DNA of 64,000 bases. Origin: Lamellibrachia columna. Taxonomy: Eukaryota; Annelida; Polychaeta; Sabellida; Siboglinidae. Under the pieces are notes generated by a model that ran no database searches, was not told where the DNA came from, and saw only the letters and a list, made by a program, of their open reading frames with translations. The translations under genes were made by a program, and so were the position numbers. The DNA lies in NCBI GenBank assembly GCA_963662155.1, contig OY759266.1:62437911-62501910 (forward strand), written 5' to 3'. Numbering within the stretch: position 1 is the stretch's first letter; each line of letters opens with the position of its first letter. Shown here piece after piece: positions 28,401-38,364 of this stretch.

Positions 28401-30516
28401 ACATCAGTCGTTTGAAAATGCAGTAGACTCCATGTCTTGGAAATCAATGCTATGGGCTCCATATCTTGTCAATAACTATGGACTCTATCTCTGAGGAGTA
28501 ATTGCTGTGTTAATCAATCTCTCATGTGTAAACGCTGTTGCCTCCATCAGTTGTGAGTAAATACTGGCCATTCCATCTCTTATGAATAAATCCTGTGTAT
28601 ACCACCTGTCATTAGTAAATGCAGTAGATTGCATCTCTTCAGAGTAAATGCTGAGTACCCATTTTTCAGTAATTGCAGTGGACTCCATCTCTCGTGAGTA
28701 AATGTTGTGTGCTCAATATGTAATGAGTAAATATCATGTTATCCATCTCTCATTATTAAATGCTGAGTACTCCATTTCTCATTAGTAAATACCGTGTTCT
28801 CCATTTCTCATTAATAAATTGTGTGGACTCCATATCTTATGAGTATATATCTTGAACTCCATCTCTCATTGGTAAATGCAGTTTACTCCAACTGTCTTGA
28901 GTATCCATCTTTCTAGTATAAATGCTTTGGACTCCACCTCTTGTGAGTAAATATTGTGGACTCCATATCTCACGAGTAATTACTTTGGACTCCTTCACTT
29001 GATATTGAATACTGTGTACTCCATCTCTCAAGAGTAAACGCTCTTTATTCTTTCTCTCATAAGTACATGTCGTATTCCTTCTCTCATGAGTTAATGCTGT
29101 GGACTTCATCTCTCATGAGAAAACACCGTGTACTCCATGTATCTTGAGTAAATGTTGTGTACTCCATCTATCATGAGTAAATTCTGTGTAATCCATGTGA
29201 AAATATTGTCAACTCCAAATCTCGTGACAAAATAATACCTATTTCGTCTCTCATGAGTAAATGCAGTGGACTCCATATATCATAAATAAATGCCTTCTAC
29301 TCCATATCTCATGAGTAAATACCGTTTCCTCCATCTCCCATTAATAAATTCTGTGTGACCAATCCCTCAAGAGAGCATTCTGTGGAATTCATCTGTTGAA
29401 ATCAATGCTATGGACTCCATATCTTTTCAGTAAGTGTGGACACTTACTGAACTCTCGAGCTAATGCTTTGGACTGCATCAGTCGTTAGAAAATGCTTTAT
29501 ACGCCATCTCTTGGAAATCAATGGTATGGACGCCATATCTTGTTAATAATTGTGGATTCCATTTCTCATGTGTAAATGCTGTGTATACCTTCTCTCAAGA
29601 GTAAATGCTGTGGACTCCATCTCTAATTAGTAAATGTCATGTACTCGATCTTTTTTCAGTAAATGCTGTGTACTCGGTCTCTCATGAGTTTTGTGGACTC
29701 CATCTCCCAAGAGAAACTGCTTTTGACTCCATATCTTGGAAGTCAATGCTGTCTACTCCATATCTTGTCAGTAAGTGTAGACTCCATATCTCATGAGTAA
29801 ATACTGTGGACCCCATTTCTGACGAGTAAATGCTGTGCAGTCCATCTCTAATAAGTAAATATCATGAACTCGATCTTTTATTAGTAAATGCTGTGTACTC
29901 TGTCTCTCGTGAAGATATTTTGTGGACTCTATCTCTGGGAAGTCTCTGTTGTGGACTCCATATCTTGTCAGAAAGATAAAGGCTGAGTAATCCATATATT
30001 GTGTGTAAATGCTGTGGGTTTCACATGTTATTGGTAAATGCAGTGGAGTCCATCTCTCATGAATAAATGCCTTGTACTCCATCTCTCATCAGTAAATATT
30101 ACATATCTCATGAGTAAATGCTGTATACTCCATCTCTCAAGATTAAATGCTGTGTACACCACATTTAATCAGTAAATGGTGTGCATTCCATCTCTGATGT
30201 GAAAATATTGTGAACTCTAAATCTCGTTACAAAATACTATGTACTCCATCTCTCATCAGTAAATGCCTTGTACTCTATATATCTTGAGTAAATGCATTGT
30301 ACTCCATCTCTCATAAGTTGATAATATGGACTCCATATCTTGGGATTCAATGCTGTTGACTCCATATATCATGAGTAAATGTGGGCTCCATCTCTGTTAA
30401 GTAAAATATGTGGACTCCAGAGTATATGCTGAGTATATGATGAGTATATGCTGTGGACTCCATCTCTCATGAGTAAATGTTATGAAATCGATATCCCTAT
30501 AATTAATGCTGTGGGA

Positions 30517-30620
30517 TGGTGATGAAGAAGAAGGAAACAAAATCAGCGACCGGTATCGTTGCCAGCCTTACCCTGGAATATATGGAAAAGGAGGAGAACA
30601 GCAATTGCATCTCTCATGTG
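30517..30620 (+). repeat. Spacer of satellite 2, full copy 4
   Basis: GGTGATGAAGAAGAAGG start, GACCGGTATCGTTGCCAGCC core, AAAAGGAGGAGAACAGCAAT, then GCATC...ATGTG. Confidence 0.8.
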
Positions 30621-31267
30621 TAAACGCTGTGAACTCCATATATTATGAGGAAATGCTGTTCGTTCCATGTCTTATGAATAAATTCTGTGGACTCCACCTC
30701 TTATGAGCATATGCTTTTGAATCCATGTCTTGAGAGTCAATGCTGTGGTCTCCACATCTCATGAATAAGTAAAGTGTACTCAATCTCTAGTCAGTAAAAC
30801 TGTGGACCCCATTTCTTGAGATTCAATGTTTTTGAAAGCATAAGTCGTGAGAGAATGCTGTGGACTCTATCACTCATTAGAAAATAATGTGTATTCCATC
30901 TCTAGTCAGTACAAGCTGTGGACCCCATCTCTACGCAGTAAAAGCTATGGACCCCATCTCTTGAGAGTCAATGCTTTGGACTGCATCAGTCGTTAAAAAA
31001 TGCTGTGTACTCCACCTCTGATGAGAAAATGTTGTCATCTCCAACTCTCATGGATAAATACTGAGTACATATCTTATGAACAAAAACTTTGGACTCCATC
31101 TCTCATGAGTATTTGCTATGGATTCCATCTATCGTGAGTAGATATCATGTACCCATCACTCATGAGTATATATTGCATGCTCCATATCTTAAGAATAAAT
31201 GCTGTGGACTCCATATCTTCTGAGTAAGTGCCATGGACTCCACCACTCCGTAGCTAATGCCGCGGCC

Positions 31268-31345
31268 TAGTTATGAAGAAAAATTACCGGTATCGTTGCC
31301 CCGGCCTTCAGGGAATATAAGGAAAATAACCCTTACATCTCTCAA
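31268..31345 (+). repeat. Spacer of satellite 2, degenerate copy near the array end
   Basis: TTATGAAGAAAAATTACCGG followed by TATCGTTGCC, then a shortened CCTTCAGGGAATATAAGG. It is the last recognisable spacer before the satellite ends near 31,700. Confidence 0.55.
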
Positions 31346-31700
31346 TGCTATGGACTCTATCTCTTGAGAGTCAATACTGTGGACTTCATCTCTCGTGAGA
31401 ATATTTTGTGAACTCCAACTCTCATGGTTAAATACTGTGTACTCAATCTCCCATGAGTAAACGCTGTGCACGCTATCTTTCATTAGTATAAGCGGTGGAC
31501 TCTATCTCACACGTGTGAATTCTGTGGCCTCCAACTCTCGCGAATTAATGCTGCGTATTCCATATCGAATGAGTATATTCTGTGGACTCCTTATCTCATG
31601 AATAAATAATGTGTATTCCGTCTGTAGTCAATAAAAGCTGTGAACCCAATCTCTTGAGACTCAATGGTTTTGACTGCATCAGTCGTGAGAAAATGCTGGG

Positions 31701-32275
31701 TCGGTGTCTAGAATCCAGTCAATACATCTTGATGCGCCCGTGATCACAGTGGGCGACTTTAACTTATGCACCCTGGATGGCGTACTGCCCTTATTTCAAC
31801 AGATCGTGACCTGCCTAACAAAGTAATCGACTTATGCTCTAGCTCATTGGAAGACACATACACCCCGCAATGTCTCCCTGCCCAGGGGGGGGGGCAGATA
31901 ACAACATCCTTCGTATCCTGATATTCTCACTGACTCCGCAAAGTTCTGTCAATACTCTATCATCCCAGACTGTCACTGTGTGTCCTAACAAAGAATCCAG
32001 TGATCAACAAACAGAAAATGCTTAGGGCAGACATTGGCCTTGCTAAAAAAGCTCTTCGAGACTAAGTAGAAAAGCAATATCAGACCATGAACACTCGTGA
32101 TGCTTTCAGAAATCTCAAGGTGATGGCAGGTGATGCCAGAGCTGGCGAAAGTGCAAGATCTAATACACTGCCTGATGCTATAGATCTAAACACCTTCTAC
32201 ACTCGCTTCGACAGAATAAACTTTACATCCGGGTGCACAAGGCTTCTGGCAACCACCCCCCATACCCGAGAATGA
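31701..32275 (+). pseudogene. Decayed LINE fragment: end of endonuclease and linker
   Basis: Translating through stops and frame changes gives a LINE-like APE endonuclease piece: a VITVGDFN motif near 31,738-31,765, then a QQIVTC segment and a (R/S)GGADNN-like segment after a run of G. This is followed by an open frame (32,087-32,275) reading MNTRDAFRNLKVMAG and ending in DLNTFYTRFD. That order is the usual endonuclease-to-reverse-transcriptase linker of vertebrate-type non-LTR elements (known family pattern; the exact clade is not determined). Stop codons and a frameshift around the G run at about 31,887 show it is dead. The reverse transcriptase is missing: sequence changes to the 67-bp tandem repeat at about 32,288. 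The left edge abuts satellite 2. Confidence 0.7.
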
Positions 32276-32287
32276 TCATCATCTCCA

Positions 32288-32541
32288 AAAATAGGTCCAA
32301 CATGAGTCATTGTGTCAATAACAACATGTAATGTTTCTTACTGACACAGGGAAACACATAGGTCCAACATGAGTCATTGTGTCAATAACAACATGAACTG
32401 TTTCTTACTGACACAGGGAAACACATAGGAAACACATAGGTCCAACATGAGTCATTGTGTCAATAACAACATGAACTGTTTCTTACTGACACAGGGAAAT
32501 ACATAGGTCCAACATGAGTCATTGTGTCAATAACAACATTT
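32288..32541. repeat. 67-bp tandem repeat, left part
   Basis: Units begin GGTCCAACATGAGTCATTGT at 32,294, 32,361, 32,439 and 32,506 and contain TTTCTTACTGACACAGGG. The third step is 78 bp because of an 11-bp internal duplication (ACACATAGGAA). The array continues after the LINE at 35,881. Confidence 0.93.
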
Positions 32542-32566
32542 ACTGTTTCTTACTGACACAGGGAAA
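32542..32566 (+). repeat. 25-bp direct repeat, left flank of the RTE-like LINE
   Basis: ACTGTTTCTTACTGACACAG plus GGAAA is found again, identical, at 35,856-35,880. It can be read as a target-site duplication. Because the target is a tandem repeat, the match could also come from neighbouring repeat units. Confidence 0.65.
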
Positions 32567-32812
32567 CATACCTTCCTTGTGGACTGTTACCTTGTCGTGG
32601 TAAGGAGGCTTGTGTACCCCTATGACCCTCTGAGCTATACCGGTGGGAGGCAACTCCTGGCAGGTCCAACCATACCGGGCAGGTCTGGGGCGAGTGGTCA
32701 GACAAAGCACAGTCCAGCCACATCTCTTGATCATGGAGCCAGGGAGGAAAATGGTCTACGACCACTGCGGAAAACTTGTGGGCACAGCGGCTTGGGCTAA
32801 TCACCCACTCAG

Positions 32813-35776
32813 TTGTTACTGAAATCGATTACAGAAACCGAAACCATGAATACTCAACCACACCTCGATCTGAGCAAAGCAGGCTGTCCTGAAAGGGTGC
32901 GTATGAATCCCTTGGGTGAAAGCGGACAGGAAGCCCAAGGGAGGAAGAGTCTGCTACAGCTCAAGTCAAAAATTAGAATTGGATGCTGGAATGTGAGGAC
33001 ACTGTACCAAGCAGGAAAACTGGCACAGCTCGCCAAAGAAATGAGAAGATACAAGCTGAGCATCATTGGAGTCTGTGAAAGCAGATGGAACACCTTTGGG
33101 AAGGTTACAACTAGCTCTGGAGAAACTTACTTGTACTCTGGGAATGAGAAAGAAGATGCGCACGCACATGGAGTAGGGCTGCTCCTCTCAAAGGATGCAG
33201 CAAAAAGTCTCATCGAATGGGAACCAGTCTCGGAGAGAATCATCACAGCCAGGTTTACATCAAAAGGTCGGAACATCACCATTATACATTGCTATGCACC
33301 AACCAACTCTGCTGAATTTGAAGAGAAAGAGACCTTCTACCATCATCTACAAACAGTCACTCAAAAACTACCGAAGAGGGATATCCAAGTTGTTATGGGG
33401 GATATGAATGCCAAGATTGGAAAGTATAATGACAATTGGAAAGGCACAATGGGGAAAGAAGGTCTGAGACAGATGAATGAGAACGGTCTCCTGTTTGTAG
33501 ATTTCTGTACTCTCAATGAACTGATAATCGGAGGAACTCTCTTTCCACACAAGCCTACACACAAAGCCACATGGATATCCCCAGATCTTAAGATGGAAAA
33601 CCAAATTGACCACATAACAATCACCAAGAAATGGAGGAGAGTGCTTCTAGACGTCACAGTGAAAAGAGGAGCTGACATTAATTCCGACCACCACCTCCTT
33701 GTGGGTGAATTTAGGATGAAGCTAGCAGCAAAGAAGAAGACGGATAACGAGGTACAAAGAAGGTTTGAGATAAGAAAACTTCAAAATACTAAAATACGAC
33801 AGGAACTGGGAATCACACTACGGAACAGGTTCCAAGCATTGGAAGAGGGAAAAAACTTTGATGAAAAGTGGGCAAGATGCAAGAATGCAATTACAGACAC
33901 CTGTGAACAAGTCCTAGGCTGCTGGGAAGCTATTGAGGCAAGGAGGGAGACTAAAATGAAATTCAACAAGGAAGCAGATGACACAAGAAACAAAAAACTG
34001 CAGCAGGAATACCAGGAAAGAAACAAAACAGTTAAAAATAAGACAAAGAGGGACAACAAAACATATGTCGAAAAACTAGCAAACGAGGCTGAGATCGCAG
34101 CTAGGCAAAACAACTCCAGAGAGTTATACAAGATCACCAGACAGCTAGCAGGGAAGAACGGGTTGACTAATCACCCCATCAGGGACAAACAGGGAAACCT
34201 TCTCACTAAGGAATCTTTACAGTTACAACGCTGGAAAGAATATTTCCAAGATATCTTGAATAGGCCTCCACCAGACTCAATCCCAGACATTGAGGAAACA
34301 AATGAAGACCTTAACATTAATTGTGGTAGGATATCCAAAGAGGAGATCAAGAGAGCCATCAAAAAGCTGAAGCTAGGCAAAGCACCTGGAATTGACAATA
34401 TACCATCTGATGTCTTAAAAGCTGATATTGGGGCCACCACAGACGTTTTATACAGCGTGCTAAATGAGATTTGGGATAAAGAGGAAATACCAACTGAATG
34501 GAAGACAGGTATGCTAGTTACAATACCCAAGAAAGGGAACCTCAGTGAATGTAAGAACTGGAGAGGGATCATGCTTCTATCAGTGCCTAGTAAAATGCTC
34601 TGCCGTATCATCGTAGATAGGATACAAGAAACAGTTGACAAGAAGCTAAGAAAGGAACAAGCTGGCTTTAGAAAGGATAAATCCTGCACAGATCACATTG
34701 CTACACCCAGGATTACCGTTGAACAATGCATTGAATGGCAGAGCTCCCTTTACATAAACTTTGTGGACTTCGAAAAAGCATTTGATAGTACAGATAGGAC
34801 AGTTCTATGGAAGCTCCTGAGGCATTATGGTTTACCCACAACATTTTTAACCCTAATAAAGAACATGTACGATGGTTTTACTGGTCATGTCATCTTTAAT
34901 GGACAAGTTTCAGTAGGCTTCCAGATTGGAACTGGAGTACGACAGGGATGCTTGCTATCTCCACTGCTATTTCTGATAGCCATAGACTGGACAATGAAAA
35001 GATCCACAGAACACCATCGTACTGGGATCCAGTGGAACTTGTTCTCACAACTAGAAGACTTGGATTTTGCAGATGATCTAGCACTACTCTCAGAAACTCA
35101 TAAACACATGCAACAAAAAACAGAAAGGCTTCAAGAAAAAAGCAGCCAACTGGGTCTTAAGATCAATGTGGGAAAAACAAAGGTGATGAAAGTCAACAGC
35201 AGATCCTCCGAACCCATCTCACTAGAAAGTGGTACTGTTGAGGAAGTACAGGACTTCATCTACCTCGGGAGCAACATCAGTACAAATGGTGGAGCTGACA
35301 AAGATGTGGAGCTACGCATCAATGAAGCTCGCCATGCCTTCAGAACTCTACGCCCTGTATGGCTCTCTTCCCAACTATCCATAAACACTAAGATCCACAT
35401 TTTCCACACCAACGTTAAACCAGTTCTTCTGTATGGCTGTGAAATGTGGAAAACTACTCAGTCTCTCAACAACAAACTCCAAGTCTTCATCAACAGTCGC
35501 CTCCAATACATCTTTAAGGTATGGTGGCCTAACAAAATATCAAATAAAGAGCTCTGGAAGAAAACCAAACAGGAAGAAATAAGCACTACAATCAAGAGGA
35601 GAAAATGGAGCTGGATTGGCCACTCAGAAAAGATCCAACAAATACAACCAAACAAGCACTGGACTATAACCCACAAGGAAAGAGAAGACAAGGAAGGCCA
35701 AAAATCAACTGGAGACGCTCCACACTACAAGATCTTGAAAAAGTGGGGGTCACCTGGCAAGAGGCCAAAGCTATAG
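32813..35776 (+). CDS. LINE endonuclease-reverse transcriptase (C-terminal frameshift)
   Basis: 987 codons. The product nicks chromosomal DNA and copies the element RNA at the nick (target-primed reverse transcription). The APE-type endonuclease lies at about residues 54-305, with GCWNVRTL, VCESRW, a GDMNAKIG motif and SDHHLL near its end. The reverse transcriptase spans about residues 505-790, with GKAPGIDNIP, NWRGIMLL, QAGFRKDKSC, DFEKAFDS, GVRQGCLLSPLLF and the catalytic FADD at about 752-755. The C-terminus is read in two frames: after WSWIGH (about 35,610-35,622) the expected residues continue in another frame from about 35,626 to 35,826 (RRQGRPKINW, then WRNMVDALCS and a stop). A small indel near 35,621-35,630 therefore replaces the normal last 70 or so residues with an unrelated tail. 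ATGs at 32,813 and 32,846 are both possible starts; the N-terminal 50 residues are unremarkable. There is no ORF1. Confidence 0.9.
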   Translation: MLLKSITETETMNTQPHLDLSKAGCPERVRMNPLGESGQEAQGRKSLLQLKSKIRIGCWNVRTLYQAGKLAQLAKEMRRYKLSIIGVCESRWNTFGKVTTSSGETYLYSGNEKEDAHAHGVGLLLSKDAAKSLIEWEPVSERIITARFTSKGRNITIIHCYAPTNSAEFEEKETFYHHLQTVTQKLPKRDIQVVMGDMNAKIGKYNDNWKGTMGKEGLRQMNENGLLFVDFCTLNELIIGGTLFPHKPTHKATWISPDLKMENQIDHITITKKWRRVLLDVTVKRGADINSDHHLLVGEFRMKLAAKKKTDNEVQRRFEIRKLQNTKIRQELGITLRNRFQALEEGKNFDEKWARCKNAITDTCEQVLGCWEAIEARRETKMKFNKEADDTRNKKLQQEYQERNKTVKNKTKRDNKTYVEKLANEAEIAARQNNSRELYKITRQLAGKNGLTNHPIRDKQGNLLTKESLQLQRWKEYFQDILNRPPPDSIPDIEETNEDLNINCGRISKEEIKRAIKKLKLGKAPGIDNIPSDVLKADIGATTDVLYSVLNEIWDKEEIPTEWKTGMLVTIPKKGNLSECKNWRGIMLLSVPSKMLCRIIVDRIQETVDKKLRKEQAGFRKDKSCTDHIATPRITVEQCIEWQSSLYINFVDFEKAFDSTDRTVLWKLLRHYGLPTTFLTLIKNMYDGFTGHVIFNGQVSVGFQIGTGVRQGCLLSPLLFLIAIDWTMKRSTEHHRTGIQWNLFSQLEDLDFADDLALLSETHKHMQQKTERLQEKSSQLGLKINVGKTKVMKVNSRSSEPISLESGTVEEVQDFIYLGSNISTNGGADKDVELRINEARHAFRTLRPVWLSSQLSINTKIHIFHTNVKPVLLYGCEMWKTTQSLNNKLQVFINSRLQYIFKVWWPNKISNKELWKKTKQEEISTTIKRRKWSWIGHSEKIQQIQPNKHWTITHKEREDKEGQKSTGDAPHYKILKKWGSPGKRPKL

Positions 35777-35826
35777 CCCAGAAGAGAGTGAGGTGGAGAA
35801 ACATGGTTGACGCCCTATGCTCCTGA
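35605..35826 (+). pseudogene. Frameshifted C-terminus of the RTE-like LINE
   Basis: The frame carries KQALDYNPQGKRRQGRP and GVTWQEAKAIAQ and stops at 35,824-35,826. This is the basic GRP-type tail usual for this family, displaced by the indel at about 35,621-35,630. It is not an independent gene. Confidence 0.8.
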
Positions 35827-35855
35827 AGGGACCAAGAGGATTAAGTAAGTAAGTA

Positions 35856-35880
35856 ACTGTTTCTTACTGACACAGGGAAA
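35856..35880 (+). repeat. 25-bp direct repeat, right flank of the RTE-like LINE
   Basis: Identical to 32,542-32,566 and directly follows the TAAG tail. Confidence 0.65.
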
Positions 35881-35997
35881 TACATAGATCCAACATGAGT
35901 CATTGTGTCAATAACAACATGTACTGTGTCTTATTGACACAGGAAAACATACAGGTCCAATATGAGTCATTGTGTTAATAACATGTATTGTTTCCAT
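35881..35997. repeat. 67-bp tandem repeat, right part
   Basis: About 1.7 further units (GATCCAACATGAGTCATTGT at 35,888 and a more diverged copy at 35,955). They decay into unique sequence by about 36,000. Confidence 0.85.
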
Positions 35998-36139
35998 TAA
36001 ATTACATATCCACACCAGCAGAGTTTTGAAATAGTCCATTATGGTTACACAGGTACTACTTTTACCTATGCATTGCGTCTTAGCATTCAAAACAAAGTAA
36101 ATAAACTAAGAGCTATTTTATGTAACATTATTGACATAC

Positions 36140-36269
36140 CTTCTACTGTCTGGAAAGCTGACTGGAAGAGTTCCCTCAGATGTCTTAGCATATCATCAAG
36201 GATGACTTTCACGAGGCGCCAATACCTCTCTTCCTTGGGGGTCAGCGCCAACAAGCTACTACTACTACT
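36140..36269 (-). CDS. Exon of a host gene, downstream of the 19-residue-repeat exon
   Basis: On the minus strand a pyrimidine stretch TTACTTTCAG precedes the exon and GAAG|GTATGTC follows it, so both splice borders fit. The 130-bp exon enters in phase 0, matching the phase-0 donor of the exon at 38,378-39,158, and leaves in phase 1. It encodes five serines, then LLALTPKEERYWRLVKVI and LDDMLRHLRELFQSAFQTVE, a charged stretch predicted by eye to form amphipathic helices. I do not recognise the protein. The wording weakly recalls helical HEPN-like N-terminal regions of DZIP3-type proteins, but this is only an impression. The rest of the gene would lie at lower coordinates; no further exon is evident before the 67-bp repeat at 35,997, so the next intron may contain the LINE and satellites. 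Confidence 0.6.
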
Positions 36270-36368
36270 CTGAAAGTAAGCAAACATGTGACTACTTGAA
36301 TGTATAGACATTTTTATTTCTCTGCTTGTTAAATTATATATTGTTTAAATCACAAGAAACTTCGTTCA

Positions 36369-36444
36369 CATATCCGACTATTTTGGCCGTGTTTGACGGC
36401 CTTTGTCAGCTCTGTGAGACACGGCCGAAATATTCAGAGATATG
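36369..36444. repeat. Imperfect hairpin with 24-26 bp arms
   Basis: The left arm CATATCCGACTATTTTGG continues into CCGTGT; its reverse complement appears with few mismatches as ACACGGCCGAAATATTCA continuing into GAGATATG. A loop of about 26 bp separates them. The GGCCGTGT/ACACGGCC core is exact. It may be a short foldback (MITE-like) element. No target-site duplication was identified. Confidence 0.6.
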
Positions 36445-37009
36445 AACCACATTTCTTTTGAGATATACAATGTCTAAATATGTGACTCTTTGAACAATAT
36501 GTTGCCCTACAGGGAACAACACACATTACTATTATATTTGTATTATACAACCCTGACAATTGGTAGTAAGCACACTATCATCATTGCATGTTACCAGTGT
36601 ACATGTCTTGGTAGAAGCACCTCCATGGATGTGCGTGATTTGGCGCTTTGTATAAATGTGTTGCTAGGGTAATGCTTTTGGAACCGATACCATGAAACGA
36701 GTTAAGTAAGTTATCCACACAATGACTTTGATCACATTTCCATAGCTACTGCTATCCCTGCTGTTATACCATGGGTTTTCTCCACAAATACATAATGTCA
36801 AAACATCTAACATGATTACACATACTATCTGACATGACTCTGATTTGTACACTTGGATAACAGTGTTTCATAAATTGTTTAAATATTGAAAGACAGCCTT
36901 ATATCAAAGACCTAACATTTAGTTTGGTTTAAGGTGGCCGATTACCTTGAAATAAAAGTATTTAAACTTTAAATTTTAAAGGTTGTTTGAAATCAATTCG
37001 AACCCAAAG

Positions 37010-37680
37010 ACAAATAAAGTTGAGGGTCCCGGAGGGTCCCGTGCAATTTTTTTAAAGTAACAGCTACGTCACCAACAAAATTAGCAAAATACTGTACTCT
37101 GATCATAATCAACCATAACTCGAGATTTATTTACAATTTAAATATAAAACTTGCAGAAATATTGCAATTTGATATGTTCATATTATATAAAGCGTAATAT
37201 GTCAAACTGAAATGGTAATTTTTTTTATTTTATGTAATTTATTAAGTCAAAGAAATACCACATTTTAGCCAAATGTCGACAATATGCAATATCTGACCCA
37301 CAAGGAGCAATGTAACTTCAGTAAAATTTTGCTAAGATGTTCATTTATTAATTATCTGTATAAAATGGCAAAAAAAGTTGTAGGGTCCCGTGCATTTTTT
37401 TGTAATTATAGTAACAGCTACGTCAGCAACAAGAATACATTTTTTTTATCAAAACCCACATTTGACTACAACGACTAATGCTATTTGGCCAAAATGTTAA
37501 TTTATTATTTATCTCTATACAGAAAGAAAAGAATTATTCAAGTCCCAGAATTTTTTTAACGTTTTGCAATGTTGAAAGCACCACTCTAACCAAATGTTCT
37601 TGTAAAATGCCATATTATGGACACATTGTTATTAAAAGCCACATTTGACCCACAAGGAGTAATGTCGTTGCAGTAAATGT
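37010..37680. repeat. Diverged direct repeats
   Basis: AGGGTCCCGTGCA, poly-T and AGTAACAGCTACGTCA(C/G)CAAC occur at about 37,033-37,078 and 37,383-37,432. GACCCACAAGGAG(C/T)AATGT occurs at about 37,295 and 37,650. The spacing of about 350 bp at both sites indicates an old tandem duplication. No gene is seen. Confidence 0.6.
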
Positions 37681-38165
37681 TGGCCAAACTGTTTCTATTC
37701 ATCCCTACACACATCATGAACATCTTAGTCATGAAATGCCTGACAGAAATTGAAGTTTTGCTAGTTTGAAATCTTGAAACAATTTTCTATAACAATTCCT
37801 CAACAGAAGTTACCCCGCATATCCGCAAAACGCATCACATAACGTATAATGTTATATTTATAATGGTTTCTGTTCGTATTAACATTCTTTTACCAATAAA
37901 TGTACCATGCTTACTTTTTGCATCATGGATTTAATTTCAATCATCAAATACAACATTTGTGTTAACTTATTTGTTGTCAATGATGTGCAGACTGATTTCA
38001 GAGTAGTCGACCGTCTTAACGAATGATCAATTTGAAGTTGTTACGATAATTGATCAGTTCAACTTTTAGTGATGCTGAATGATCCAACACGACAGATGGG
38101 GATGGAAATGACCACCGAGAGACTTGTGGAATGTTCTGCTTACCAAATACATCCTGCAAAAATTG

Positions 38166-38167
<2 letters not shown>

Positions 38168-38249
<82 letters not shown>

Positions 38250-38364
38250 TGTGGTGTGGTGTGGTGTGGTGTGGTGTGGTGTGGTGTGGTGTGGTGTGGT
38301 GTGGTGTGGTGTGGTGTGGTGTGGTGTGGTGTGGTGTGGTGTGGTGTGGTGTGGTGTGGTGTGT
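38168..38364. repeat. Compound microsatellite (GT)n then (GTGTG)n
   Basis: About 40 GT units (38,168-38,248) change abruptly to about 23 copies of a 5-bp TGTGG unit (38,246-38,364). The block sits in the intron a few bases beyond the donor of the exon at 38,378. Open frames of VCVC/VVWCG or HTHT/TPHHT type here are artefacts. Confidence 0.97.

Larger units (their letters stand above)
12678..31700. repeat. Satellite 2: about 19 kb of diverged 29-bp monomers
   Basis: The consensus monomer reads approximately CCATCTCTCATGAGTAAATG followed by CTGTGGACT, 29 bp in total, and recurs about 650 times with heavy substitution and small indels. Because 29 is not a multiple of 3, a fixed reading frame passes through all three monomer frames every 87 bp. 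Open stretches therefore look like 29-residue repeats: on the minus strand a cycle of THERWSPQHLL, MRDGVHSIYS and EMESTAF; on the plus strand VNAVDSISHE, MLWTPSLMS and KCCVLHLSR. The consensus has one stop per 87 bp on each strand, so frames open only where that stop has mutated. Longer blocks repeat inside the array (for example the block containing GAAAATATTGTCAACTCC at about 15,335, 15,592, 17,294, 18,714, 27,721 and 29,199), which shows higher-order structure of about 1-1.6 kb. Confidence 0.95.
32567..35855 (+). mobile_element. RTE-like LINE inserted into the 67-bp tandem repeat
   Basis: The element interrupts the 67-bp array and is flanked by identical 25-bp copies of it. The 5' untranslated part (about 32,567-32,812) starts with GGACTGTTACCTTGTCGTGG just inside the junction. 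One long ORF for endonuclease and reverse transcriptase follows. The 3' end is a short microsatellite tail of TAAG units (35,842-35,855) rather than poly(A), which suits RTE-type elements. Clade assignment rests on the endonuclease wording and the tail and is tentative. Length is about 3.29 kb, close to a full RTE element. A single frameshift near the C-terminus is the only clear lesion, so the insertion is fairly young. Confidence 0.9.

Noticed and set aside
12786..31483. Dozens of 60-144-codon frames with repeated H-E-R-W / M-R-D-G-V-H motifs, resembling a repeat-protein gene family
   Set aside because: They follow the 29-bp DNA period through all three frames, lie on both strands, overlap each other and start wherever a repeat ATG occurs. 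There are no splice signals and no conserved termini.
12678..31700. Possible CRISPR-like array of 29-bp repeats
   Set aside because: The repeats are directly adjacent and diverged, with no regular unique spacers.
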